Shown piece after piece: positions 23,780-33,375 of a stretch of 64,000 nucleotides of DNA. The stretch lies in contig NW_024737042.1 of NCBI RefSeq assembly GCF_018991925.1, positions 17,379,678 to 17,443,677 on the forward strand, in the 5' to 3' direction. Under the pieces are notes generated by a model. It saw only the letters and a list, made by a program, of their open reading frames with translations, ran no database searches and was not told the origin of the DNA. The first letter of the stretch is position 1; the number at the start of each line of letters is the position of its first letter. Both the position numbers and the translations under genes were made by a program. This DNA is from Homarus americanus. Taxonomy: Eukaryota; Arthropoda; Malacostraca; Decapoda; Nephropidae.

Positions 23780-24620
23780 TATTCGCTGTTTTAGGGCGAC
23801 GTGAAGTGAGAACTTGGCTCTGACGAGCCGATGATCAGTGATCAGTGTCGCAGAGGCTTAAGCCACGCATGTCTCGGTTGATGAGGACATCTCGGTGATA
23901 TCTTTCTCTGACACCGATGTAGTCATGAGATGCCATGTTTGTATCATGGGTGTTACCACCAACCTTTTAACTTATCGGCTAGCCTAAACAAGGTATTGGT
24001 GATGGTGAAGTTGCGTGTAGCACATTGCTGAGGAGGAGTAGGCCGTTGGGATTACACTTGCCTATTCCTTTTCTCCCTATGGTTCTCTGCCAAATGTCAG
24101 CATCTCTGCCAACTCCGGCATTGAAGTCACTAAGGAGCACAAGCTTATATTCTCTGGGGATAGAGGTTAGCACTCAGTCGAGGTCGCTGTAAAAGGCATC
24201 CATGATGTCATCTTCTGCATAGTGTTGGGGCGTTTGCACTAATGAAAATGGCATGACGTGAGTGATTCAGTGGAACTCGGGGCATCATGAGGCGCTCGTT
24301 GATCCCAATAGGCATTTCAGTTAGCCTGTGTAGGATGCGTTGCCGGACAGCAAAGCCAACTCCATAAATACGGTTTCTCTCTTCACCAGGCTTACCCTTC
24401 CAGAAGAAGGTATAGCCAGACCCCATTATGTGAATTGAACTTCGTCTGGGAGCCAGGTCTCACTAATGGCTGCTATGTCGATGTTATACCTAACCAGCTT
24501 TTTTGCCACAAAGGGGGTTCTTTTTTTCCAGGACGCTCGTTTGTGTCAGTATCCAGAAGGGTCCTGACATTCCATGCAGCGACCATAAGTAGATGACCTT
24601 ACTGGGTGCAGTTGCCCAGT
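23780..24620 (-). pseudogene. Family R endonuclease remnant (left copy)
   Basis: Minus-strand reading gives VAAWNVRTLLDTDTNE near 24600, YNIDIAAISETWLPDE near 24470 (with the catalytic Glu), then GSGYTFFWKGKPGEE, IYGVGFAVRQRIL and MPIGINERLMMPRVPLNHSRH in the open piece 24208-24426. After a frameshift come VLTSIPREYKLVLLSDFNAG and VGRDADIWQRTIGRKGIGK (piece 23979-24173). Finally DTDH near 23840 corresponds to the last catalytic Asp-His motif. All recognised motifs are present in order but spread over at least three frames. Confidence 0.85.
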
Positions 24621-25580
24621 CAGGTTGGATTTTTTAGGCAGGCTATGTTTAGGGCACCTTTTCTAGCTCCCTACTCATGATGAGTGAGCAGAGTGGCTCC
24701 TCGAAAGGGCTGCTCAGTCGCCCAGGACAGGACCGAATTGCACTGCTGCTTAGATTCTAGAGCATAAACGATCATCTTAACTGTGCCGCCCATGTGCAGA
24801 GTTGTGACTAGAGACAGCAGGCTGTCATCTCTGCCTGTCCCCGTTGCCACTAGCCCATCGCCATAGGACTTTTGGAGGTATAGGGGTTTTGATGATGAGA
24901 AGAGTTATGATGAGCTAGATGATGGCTGCGCATGAGTTGATTTATGTGGTGAGGCAGGAGCGCAGGCTGCAACCACACATCTTGCCCCTCCCTTTTCCTG
25001 ATCCAGTGGTGCAAGTGTTGTAACGACTTTGGAGAGGGAGAGTTGCAATGGACTGCCGATAGCCCAGTTTGTTGGGATTCGCGTTAGTAGCCTGTCCATC
25101 AGGCATTGCCTTCGTCCGCCGGTGTAGTCGTTGGGTACCCAAGGTGGTCACCTCTCCCGCCTATACTGCCGTTGGGGTTTTGTTGGAGCTCTGTAAGCAT
25201 GTCTACCTGATGTGGGGCTCTGCCGTAGATTTTAAGATTGGGGTTTACTCCTGTAACCTTATACCTACTTAGGTTAATCCGCAAGGCAGCGGGGCAATGG
25301 TTGGTAGGAACCAGGACGTGTGCACATGCCAGTGAACCTATGCAATTTCCTTCTGGGGCCCACTGCTACTCCGAGATCCCCTGCTGGTCTAGCCTGGGCC
25401 CATGAGGCACCCAGTTATCGTGTGTTGCCATGAGAAGGCACAGCAGGAGTCTTGATGGTGAAGAGGCTGTGTACTGGCAGGGGAAGACTTATGAGAGTTG
25501 CATCCCTTTTCGCCATAAGGGCTAGCCAGCGATGGTAGCTGAAAGCGATTTCACCACCCTGTGTGCGAACACACCGGGTG

Positions 25581-25613
25581 CATACATACATACATACATA
25601 CATACATACATAC
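25581..25613. repeat. (CATA)n microsatellite
   Basis: Eight CATA units beyond the 5' end of the left family R copy. Confidence 0.95.
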
Positions 25614-25628
25614 GTATTCAGAAAAAAC

Positions 25629-25688
25629 GAAGAAGAAGAAGAAGAAGAAGAAGAAGAAGAAGAAGAAGAAGAAGAAGAAGAAGAAGAC
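25629..25688. repeat. (GAA)n microsatellite
   Basis: About twenty GAA triplets. Open in all frames, which explains the poly-Glu, poly-Lys and poly-Arg ORFs. Not coding. Confidence 0.97.
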
Positions 25689-26139
25689 TTCTTTTGCGTG
25701 CTGGACCTTCCACGAGTTGGGGAAGAAAATATATTTGAACGAGGCAGATGTTTTCACTATTTCTCTTTCCTAACTTTGACACAAGAGAGAAAACTGGGGG
25801 AAAGAAAGTCTTTAAAAAGTAGAAAAAAATTAACACCAACAGAAGAGAGAAAATTGGAGGGAAAGTATGGAAAAAGATACACAAAATCTAAATACGAGAA
25901 CGATGATAGGAATGAAAGTCTTAAGAGAAAGTACATAAACTTTAAACAAGAAATAAAGTTGGTGGGAAAGAGAGAAAGCGAGAGGGAAAGAGAGAAAGCT
26001 AGAGAAATAGAAAGTATTGGAAAATAATGAAAATATCAATAGACAATAGACAATAGACAAAGCTGGATGGAAAGAAAATAATGAAAGAAAGCATTCACAA
26101 AAAGTACATAAGTCAACAACTCGAGAAAAACAACACTAC
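25689..26139. other. A-rich spacer between the two family R copies
   Basis: Purine-rich (AGAGAAAG-type) sequence with a short CAATAGA triplication near 26037-26060. The + strand ORF 25563-26027 is a low-complexity Glu/Lys reading with no motif. No gene called. Confidence 0.5.
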
Positions 26140-26310
26140 ATCTTAATTTCAACTTAAACAGCTTAATTACACAGTTTAATTTGCACAGCTTAGTTAACAC
26201 TACTTAAATAAAAACAAATTACACAGCTTTGAATTTCACAGCTTTAATTTATACAGTTTAAATTTACACAACTATCACTTTACACAGCTTTATATTAAAC
26301 AACTTCATCT
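26140..26310. repeat. Degenerate ACAGCTTTAATT-type tandem repeat
   Basis: About eight imperfect copies of a roughly 20-bp unit with the core ACAGYTTTAATTTAC occur between 26155 and 26300. Confidence 0.65.
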
Positions 26311-26867
26311 TTCTGGATCTAGCACTTTGTGTGTGTGTGGGGGGGCGTGCACAGGATGGTGTAATGCCCCTAGTGTGGCAGCATTATCTTAATATTAAGG
26401 TGCAAGCACTGCCTGCTTCCTCTCACTTTCAGCTTCCGCCGCTGTCGGTAGCTGAAAGTGGTGAACCAGGAAGCAACCTTGCGTAAGTCTTCCCGTGCCA
26501 GTACACAGCTTCTCCACCATCAAGGCTCCTGCTGTGCCTCCGCGTGGCAACACACGATAACTGGGTGCCTCGTGGGCCCAGGCTAGAGCAACAGGGGATC
26601 TCGGAGCAGCAATAAGCCACAGAGGGACGGTGCATAGACCCACTGGCATGTGGACACGTCCTGGCGCCTACGAACCACAGGCAGATTAACCTCAGTTAGA
26701 AAAAGGCTACAGGAGTAAGCCCCACACGAACAATCTGTGGTGGAGCCAGCCGCGCATCAGGCAGACATGATTAAAGTGCTTCGGTAAGACCCCAATGGCA
26801 GTATAAGCGGAAGAGGTGACTAACATGGAAACCCAACGACTACACCGGCGGATGAAGGCAACGCAAA

Positions 26868-27310
26868 ATGGACAGGCTACTAAGGCTAAACCCAACAAAC
26901 TGGGCTAGAGGCAGTCCGTTACAACTCTCCCACTCCCCTATGCTCAGCCATCATCCAGCTCTTCATACTTCTCATCATCATCAAAACCCCTATACCCCCA
27001 AAAGTCCTATGGCGACAGACAGGTGTCGATGGGGACAGGCAGAGATGACTGCCAGGAGTGTTAATTCACAAATCTGCACATGGACGGCATAAATAAGATG
27101 GTCGTTTATGAATTGGGATCTAGGCAGCAGTTCTGTCCGGTCCTGTCTGTGCGACTGAGCAGCCCTTTCGAGAAGCCACTCTGCTCACCCAACATCGGAA
27201 GGGGGCTAGAAAAGGTGCCATTAACAAAGCCGTCTAAAAACAAAAACAAAACAAAAAATGACTGGATAACTGCACCTAGTAAGGTTATCGTAATGCGGTC
27301 AAAAACATAA
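26868..27310 (+). pseudogene. Family R N-terminal region (right copy)
   Basis: The stretch 26868-27092 begins MDRLLRLNPTNWARGSPLQL and parallels the minus-strand start at 25094 of the left copy. It continues through a His/Pro-rich part to a stop. 27080-27310 carries MVVYELGSRQQ, again parallel to the left copy. No domain recognised. It precedes the endonuclease, so it is either 5' leader or an N-terminal extension. Confidence 0.5.
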
Positions 27311-27354
27311 TCATAATCACAGAACAAACCAAAAACAAGCTATACAACATCTTA

Positions 27355-28320
27355 CGGTCGCTGCATGGAACATCATGACCTTTCTGGATACTTGCACAAA
27401 TGAGCATCCTGAAAGAGGAATCGCCCTTGCGTCAAAATAGCTGTCTAGATATAACATTGACAAATCAGCAATGAGTGAGTCCCAGCTCCCAGACGAGGGT
27501 CGACCCATAGAAAGGGGGATCGGCTATACCTCTCTTCTGGAAGGCTGCGAAGAGGAATCACATTTATGGAGCTGGCTTTGCCATTCGCCAATTCATCCTA
27601 CATAGGCTAATTGATATGCCTGTCGGGATCAACGAGCGCCTCAAGACGCTCCACGTCCCACTGAATCACTCCCGTCACGCTTTCTTCATCAGTGCATACA
27701 CTTCAACAATGCATGCAGAGGATGACATCAAGGAGGTCTTTTATGCCGACCTTGACAGAGTACTAACCTGTATCCCCAGAGAAGATAAACATGGGTTCGT
27801 ACGTGACTTCCACTCCAGACTTGGCAGAGAGGCTGACATATGGTAGGGAACCATAGGGAGAAACGGAGTATGTAAGTGTAATCCTAACGGCCTACGCCTC
27901 TTCACTATCACCAACACCTTGTTTAGGCAGGCCGACAAGTTTAAGGGGTCTCGGCAACACCCATGATTCAAACCTTGACATCTTCTTGACTACAATCTAT
28001 ATCACTGTCAACGAAAGAGATCGCCGAGATATTCTCATCACCCAAGCCATGCGTGGCTCAGACTGCTGTGACACAGATCATCGGCTTGTCAGAGTCAAAC
28101 TCTTCCTTCACATTGCTCCAATACGGCAAAGGCAAGAAGCCTCCATAAGATGCTTTAACACCAAGCGATTGGAGCATCTAGTGGTAGCACATGTTTTCAG
28201 AGACCAGATTAATGAGGGTCTGATAAACAACCCAACAACAAACAACCAAAATCCCAGTACCGAATGGAATCCCATCAAAGCTGTCATCACAAAAACCTGC
28301 AAGGAGACCCTCGGCTAGAT
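27355..28320 (+). pseudogene. Family R endonuclease remnant (right copy)
   Basis: Begins with a WNI-TFLDTCTNE block near 27362. MPVGINERLKTLHVPLNHSRH, then DDIKEVFYADLDRVLTCIPRED and DFHSRLGREADIW, lie in 27616-27846. The GDFN motif is degraded to RDFH. The final catalytic motif survives as TDHRLVRVKL in 27986-28318, after RRDILITQAMRGS. The left copy reads SDFN at the GDFN site, so both copies have lost the canonical form. Frameshifts and several stops are present. Confidence 0.8.
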
Positions 28321-29035
28321 GAAAAGAAAACATCAGGATTGGTTTGAAGGAAACGACCCGGAAATCGAAGTACTCGTCAGTAGTAAACGTGCTGCTCTCA
28401 CTGATTGGCAGAACAACCCTAAGTCTCAAACCAAAGCTGATACCTTCCACGAGAATAAAGCGGTGGTCCAGGGCAAACTTTGCAAATCAATGAACGACTG
28501 GTGGAAAAATATTGCAATTGACATGCAAAAAATTGCGGATCAACGCAAGTTGGGTGAATTTTTCAATTCCACTAAATCAATATAAGGCCCAATTATTCAT
28601 GGCGTGGCCCCCTTTTCACCCGACAGTAACTTCCTAATTAGAGACGAAGAAGGCATCCTTCAGCGCTGGAAAGAGCACTATCATTTGCTGCTCAACCGAA
28701 ACACCGAAGTCCTGGCCAGACAGCAGGTTCTTCAGCAGCCAGAACTGACCCACCTCATTTACAAATTTTCTCCATCTCTGGATGAGGTACCTACTGCCAT
28801 CAAGCAGATAAAAAGTAACAAAGCCACAGGGCCTGATGGAATCTCAGCCGAGGTGTATAGAGTAGGAGGACCTCTGCTATCCAGCCATTTCCACTTTGTA
28901 CTGGAAAATATATGGGAAAAGGAGGAAAACCCCAAAAAGTCTTAAAGATGCCTCTGTCGTCAATATTTATAAGAACAAGGGGGACCTGTCAGACTGAGGC
29001 AACTACCACAGGATCTCACTGATGTCCATAACTGG
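28319..29035 (+). pseudogene. Family R linker and RT fingers (right copy, before insertion 1)
   Basis: 28319-28585 reads KHQDWFEGNDPEIEVLVSSK and NDWWKNIAIDMQKIADQRKL, the linker. 28604-28945 reads DEEGILQRWKEHYHLLLNRN and SLDEVPTAIKQIKSNKATGP with DGISAEVY, the RT fingers. VNIYKNKGDLSD follows near 28955. It breaks off at 29035 where an unrelated insert begins. Confidence 0.85.
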
Positions 29036-29790
29036 TGCAAGGGCTGTAACGAGAGGAATGGTTATCCGTCACTCGTTTGCTTGTTCGCGGCCCCACTAGG
29101 GGGGTAAAAGCGCCCCACTAGGGGGGTAAAAGCAGGTGAGAAGGTCGCTGCTGCCTCGTCGCACACCAGACACTATCCAGCCGTCACCACAGCTGTACTT
29201 CACCCTTGCTGTTCGATTCCAACTCTGGTTGTGTACTCATCTGAGGTTCCTGTAACTCGTGGGCTGATTCTCCAGTCCTTCACTATTCGGCTGTCAACTT
29301 TGGTCACCTCCTCCTCCTACTGCCGCGGATGCCGCGGATGCCGCGGCTGCCGCGTGATCGTCAGTTCCTCCACGCCCTATCCACCGTTCGTGCCCTGGCG
29401 TCTCTCCTGTGTGGCAAGACATCGCCCACTAATGCCGGCGCCAAGTGAGGAAGCTGTCCTGGACCTTCCCCCTGAGAGTGGATCACAGCGTTACCAGAAT
29501 ATTCCACCATGCTGGTTAGGAGGAAGATTCATCTGCAGCCGTAGGAAATACCTGTTCTTTGTTGTAATGATTGTTTTGTTTAAATAATTGGTTGACTCCA
29601 GTGCTGTTTATTTAATATTTGTGTGAGTGGTGTCAGAGTTAAATTACTGTGATTACTTTCGTAGTAAAGAGATGTAAATCTCTAACGGTTGTTTGTTACC
29701 CCTTGGAAACCCATGGTTCTTGACTTTCCTTTTCATAAGATCCTGATTAGGCTGGCAAGGGATTTATATCCCACAGGCCAGGCCTTTACA
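29036..29790. mobile_element. Insertion 1 in family R: candidate solo LTR
   Basis: This 755-bp stretch is absent from the left copy. The left-hand flank ends ACTGG and the right-hand flank starts GCTGG, sharing CTGG as a possible 4-5 bp target duplication. The insert runs from TGCAAGG to CTTTACA, so it has TG...CA ends. An alternative inner boundary, TGTAACG (29045) to GTTAC (about 29697), would also be LTR-like, so the edges are not certain. It contains a duplicated CCCCACTAGGGGGGTAAAAG block (29092-29131) and a short CCGCGGATG triplication (29324-29352). No ORF of note. Confidence 0.5.
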
Positions 29791-30067
29791 GCTGGCAAGA
29801 TTATCGCCCAAGTCCTCCTGTAACGACTTCTTCCTGAGGCGGAAAGCTTCTTCCCATAATCTCAATGTGGTGGCGCCACTGACATGATCTTTGCTGCTGC
29901 CAGATACAGGAAAAGTGTAGAGAACAGCATTGTGACTTGTACATGGAATTCCTTGACATTACGAAGGCCTATGACTCGGCCAAAAGTCATTTTGTCTGCC
30001 TAACAAAATTCATTGCTATTGTGAGGCAACTCGACGATAGCAAGAACGGCAGTGTCCTGCACAATGG
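29791..30067 (+). pseudogene. Family R RT block A piece (right copy)
   Basis: Matches the left copy at GKIIAQVLL, then GATDMIFAAARYRKS (the left copy reads GTTDMIFAARQIQEK), a decayed block A, and KFIAIVRQLDDSKNGSVLHNG. The colinear match stops at ACAATGG (30061-30067), where insertion 2 begins. Confidence 0.8.
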
Positions 30068-30181
30068 TGTCTTGATCGTAATGACGGCTAACCTGTTAAA
30101 CTAATGATCCATATTACGCTTACACGTCCACAAAACCTTCTGAGTCTCCCAGTGGAAATGTCCTCCGTTCCCCCTGTTTCT

Positions 30182-30197
30182 TTGATGACGTCATCAA
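30182..30197. promoter_or_regulatory. 16-bp palindrome containing a CRE
   Basis: TTGATGACGTCATCAA, a perfect palindrome with the full CRE core TGACGTCA bound by bZIP factors. It lies within insertion 2; no gene is nearby. Confidence 0.4.
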
Positions 30198-30498
30198 GAT
30201 GTCGTATGTTTGTTGACTGTATAGTTAGGTGTAAATTCTTTCTGCTACCGAGAACCTATAAACCATTTTTTTCACCTATGATTAGCAGAGACTGATAATC
30301 ATAGTGAAATTGTGGTAGGGAGGTTAACTGAGGAATGAGTTGATATTCCTGGAAAGGAAACTTTAAAATCTGCTCCACGGGTGTTGCAGCAAGACGTTGC
30401 GTGCTGGGACCTGTTGTCATCCAACCTTTTGTTATTAATTTAATTCTTGCTTTTGATAGCTCAGTCAGAGCATTGTTTCTAAAGATAATAGTAGGGAA

Positions 30499-30526
30499 TG
30501 AAACTGAGTTCGTAGTCTCAGTTTCA
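30499..30526. other. Perfect 10-bp inverted repeat
   Basis: TGAAACTGAG (30499-30508), an 8-nt loop, then CTCAGTTTCA (30517-30526). It is within insertion 2. Function unknown. Confidence 0.6.
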
Positions 30527-30654
30527 AACGTCAGAGTGTTACAGTAACGTAATTCAGTGAAATGGTTGAGTAGGTGGAATCTGTGACTTTAGGGGGGGGG
30601 GGGTGGAAGGCGGCGGTTGGTTTTTCGAATCAGTGAGCCGCCACGCTTCCCTCC

Positions 30655-30985
30655 TGTATGTATATTATGTATGCTGTATGTATATTATGTATGTATATTG
30701 TGCATGTGCTCCATTTATATACACTATTTATTCAGCCTAGCTAGCAGCGTGTGGCAATGTATTTACCATGTCCCACATGCTTAATTAATGTGCCTGGCGA
30801 CATATGGAAGCTGCTAATGTATCACTTAGCACATGTCGCCTAGAGGCTAGTTGACCCCCCATACAGAGTAAGGAGCGCCACCTTCCTTGTGTACCTTCGT
30901 TTATCCAGTAAATAGAACCTACGAAAACTCTACAGGTGTTTGTGTTCGCTCCTGTAGATAGAACTTGATACCCAGAACACATACA
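30655..30985. mobile_element. Candidate solo LTR, ~331 bp
   Basis: Starts TGTATGT and ends ACATACA, a perfect 7-bp terminal inverted pair in the TG...CA form. The flanks are CCTCC on the left and CCTTC on the right, a possible 5-bp target duplication with one mismatch. It contains no ORF. The superfamily cannot be assigned. The left edge overlaps TATGTATAT repeats, so a start at 30675 is also possible. Confidence 0.45.
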
Positions 30986-31920
30986 CCTTCCACAGGTAGG
31001 TCACTCCACCTTCTCCGTGTTGTAATTCGCCATTGTTAAGTGATTTGACCTAATTAATAGTTTGATTACAAGTGTTAAAGTAACGTAATTAATGCGCTTT
31101 GAGTGAAGTATTTTATGTCATTAATGTCCCTTTGAAACGTGGAGGTTCGTTATACACCGTCAGTCAGCGCCATGCTCCTCCACCCACAGGTCCCTAACGC
31201 AGCCTAGGCCGTGTCTGTAGCGTGGATGACGCATCCACTAGTCTTGGGAGACGTCTGAGGTCCAGTGGAGTCGGGTGTCCCCGTGAACCCCGACCGTCAG
31301 AAGCTCCACTACCACCCATGGACCCCATAGGGGGTAGTATTCCCCTAACGCCCTGCCCCTGTGGTGAACCTGGATCTTCAAGCCCCAAACTTACTGCCAG
31401 CCCCATCATTGGTGGATGAGTACAGTACATAACTCGGTGGGGCTGTTGGTGTGGTGGTGTTAGTCCACCGGAATTATCGGAGTTTGTTGGAAGGTGTCAC
31501 TTGGTGATGAGACTCCCAGGGTGGCCGCTGGAGTATGGCCCCTGGGGTATTGAGTGTTGTACTGGCAGGTGCCACTGGTTTTATTGGTACTAAGGTGCTG
31601 TAAGAGTTTGTGTGTGTTTTGGTGTGAGTACACCCAGTAGTGATGCAAGTAAATTGAGCCTGAGGACAGGGAACCAGGAGTTCCTATTTTGGATGCATAC
31701 AACGTCTTTTCTGTAACCATTTTTGTGTTTAATAAACATTGTATTTGTATGTGGGTCTATGATTCACCTATAGTATTCACCGTTGTTCTCTCCCTAATAC
31801 TCGATACTATATTTACATGTACCCATGGGCCTTCCTCTCACGTCACGCTACCAGGTCAGAGTATCAACGTAAGTTGTAAGAGTGCCAAGCCTCACAGGGG
31901 GTCAGCTTGTGTTGCGCGTT
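30986..31920. other. Rest of insertion 2, unassigned
   Basis: Contains a C-rich part (31190-31400), a GT-rich part (31440-31640) and GTGTTTAATAAACATTG with AATAAA at 31731-31736, which could be a polyadenylation signal in either an LTR or a decayed gene end. The short opposing ORFs at 31194-31430 and 31222-31419 have no motif. Confidence 0.4.
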
Positions 31921-31975
31921 CTTACAATTGATGGCCTCAGTGGTTCAGCAATAAGTAGTAGCTACCGGCGCTCTT

Positions 31976-33000
31976 ACAATGGCACCCAGTCTGAGTTTTT
32001 CCCCATCCAAACAGAGGTAAAACAAGGAAGTGTACTAGCCTCAACCTTCTTTTCCATTTTCTTGGCTGCCTACCTTACTCGTGCTACTGCAATTTAGCCG
32101 GCAGGTTGGACATCCAGTACCGGATGAAAGGACTTTCCAACATAAGACGACTCCAGGCAAGAACAAAGGTGTCAACCATTTCCATCACTGAACTTCAGTA
32201 TGCAGACGACCTCACCCTCGTCGCTCACATTGAACGCGTCCTACAGGAGATCCTGAACACTAAGGAGATGCGTATGCACACTTTGGTTTTGAGGTGCATG
32301 CACGTAAGACTCATATTCTTTTTCAGCCAGTCCCTGGTTCAGCCACACCTTCGCCATCCATCTAGGTTAACCGTACTACCCCTCTCTAATTTTACCCACT
32401 TCAAGTATCTTGGCTTCGGTCTGTCCACCACCAAGGACATCGATGAAGAGTTTCAACATCGGATAAGATGTGCATCTCAAGACTTTGACAGACTCAGTAA
32501 CCATGTCTTCAGCTATAGGGAGCTGAAATTATCTACAAAGGTGCACGTGTATCGAACAGTGTTCCTCCTCACCCTGCTGAAAGGCAGTGAGACATGGGTC
32601 ACATACGGGAAGCACCACAAGACACTTGAGAACGTTCACCAACGCATTCTACGTTCCATCCTGGACGACAGTAGTCTGCAAAAGTTGTTACTCTACAGTC
32701 ACCAAACGAATGGTGAACATAATGTTGACGGACAACGGAAAGGGTATAATGATAATCTTAAGATAAACCAGAAGAGTGCCAAATCGATCCCTTTACCTTG
32801 GAAACAATCACTCCACGTCGTAACGCTTGGAGGAGCACCACAGGAGGTGTCAATACTTTCGAATTAGCCCGACTGCATCCGAGGCTCCGGAAAGACGGCT
32901 CTGCCGATCCCGTATCGGCCTCTCGAGTCACCTCAGAGCTCATTAACAAAGGTGACATCCCTCATAACTCACATCATTGTGTCATAGCTGGATGATCGTC
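31976..33000 (+). pseudogene. Family R RT blocks B-C and C-terminal region (right copy)
   Basis: After insertion 2 the reading resumes: NGTQSEFFPIQTEVKQGSVL (block B), IFLAAYLTRATAI, then in 32106-32867 (253 codons) DIQYRMKGLSNIRRLQARTK, VSTISITELQYADDLTLVAH with YADD at 32199-32210 (both Asp present), KYLGFGLSTTKDIDEEFQH, SNHVFSYRELKLSTKVHVYR and GSETWVTY. The last third diverges, with the C-terminal finger and VTSELINKGD near 32935 as in the left copy. This is the longest open RT piece in the window. The N-terminal fragment before it is in another frame. Confidence 0.85.
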
Positions 33001-33030
33001 AGAGTCGATTCTGAGTAAAAGCAAGTAGTG

Positions 33031-33342
33031 TGATTAGAGAGAGAAACACTACTCTATATATGGGGAGAGAAGGCGTAGGAATCGTTATAAAGTATGACAT
33101 TACCTACATAATTAATTAATGTATTTTTTTACTTATCAAGGTAATTTCCTGCCCGTCTCCATAAATGCAATCGGTTAATTATAAATGAGGTAATAACTTC
33201 TCAGTCTTTTATACAACAGCTGTGTGTAATTAAGAAAATTATAGGCGAGCTGTGTTATTAAAATTCACTAGAAAGAAAAAAAAGAATTATCAATCTATAA
33301 TAAGGCTGTCACGGGCAGTGTAAAATTACCACTTTTAACACA

Positions 33343-33375
<33 letters not shown>

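Larger units (their letters stand above)
21518..25561 (-). mobile_element. LINE family R, left copy (full-length-like, decayed)
   Basis: A non-LTR element on the minus strand, 5' end near 25561 and 3' end at 21518 with an (ATGT)n tail. In order on the minus strand it holds: a 5' block shared with 16398-16678 and 26351-26640, a variable N-terminal region starting near 25094 (MDRLLTRIPTNWAIGSPLQL), an APE-type endonuclease (about 24610-23800), a linker, reverse transcriptase (about 23390-22400) and a C-terminal CxxC finger region (about 21660). The right-hand copy at 26.35-33.03 kb is the same family in inverted orientation. Many stops and frameshifts make it inactive. Clade not settled; the endonuclease is of the sort often labelled craniofacial-development-protein-2-like in databases. 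Confidence 0.85.
30068..31975. mobile_element. Insertion 2 in family R, 1.9 kb, 7-bp target duplication
   Basis: ACAATGG occurs at 30061-30067 and again at 31976-31982, exactly flanking 1,908 bp that the left copy lacks. The LINE reading resumes at GTQSEFFPIQTEVKQGS directly after the second copy. The insert starts TGTCTTG and ends GCTCTT. It has no RT or transposase ORF that I can recognise, and is itself composite: a possible solo LTR lies at 30655-30985 and a polyadenylation-like AATAAA at 31731-31736. The element type is unknown. Confidence 0.65.
26351..33030 (+). mobile_element. LINE family R, right copy, split by two insertions
   Basis: Same family and layout as the left copy but on the + strand. 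It has the 5' block (26351-26640, inverted relative to 25351-25561), an N-terminal region (26868 on, MDRLLRLNPTNWARGSPLQL), an endonuclease (27355-28110), a linker, and RT in three pieces (28604-29035, 29791-30067, 31976-32650). The 3' end near 33030 matches the left copy's 3' end. Insertions occupy 29036-29790 and 30068-31975. Removing them from the alignment restores colinearity with the left copy. It is inactive, with many stops and frameshifts. Confidence 0.85.

Noticed and set aside
25563..26027. Glu/Lys-rich 154-codon ORF
   Set aside because: Starts in (CATA)n and (GAA)n and continues in purine-rich DNA with no motif.
29231..29587. 118-codon ORF in insertion 1
   Set aside because: It contains a CCGCGGATG triplication and no recognised domain. 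More likely part of an LTR or other non-coding insert.
31930..31975. tRNA-like A box (TGGCCTCAGTGG) as a second SINE
   Set aside because: No B box within the right distance; LINE sequence starts about 45 bp on.
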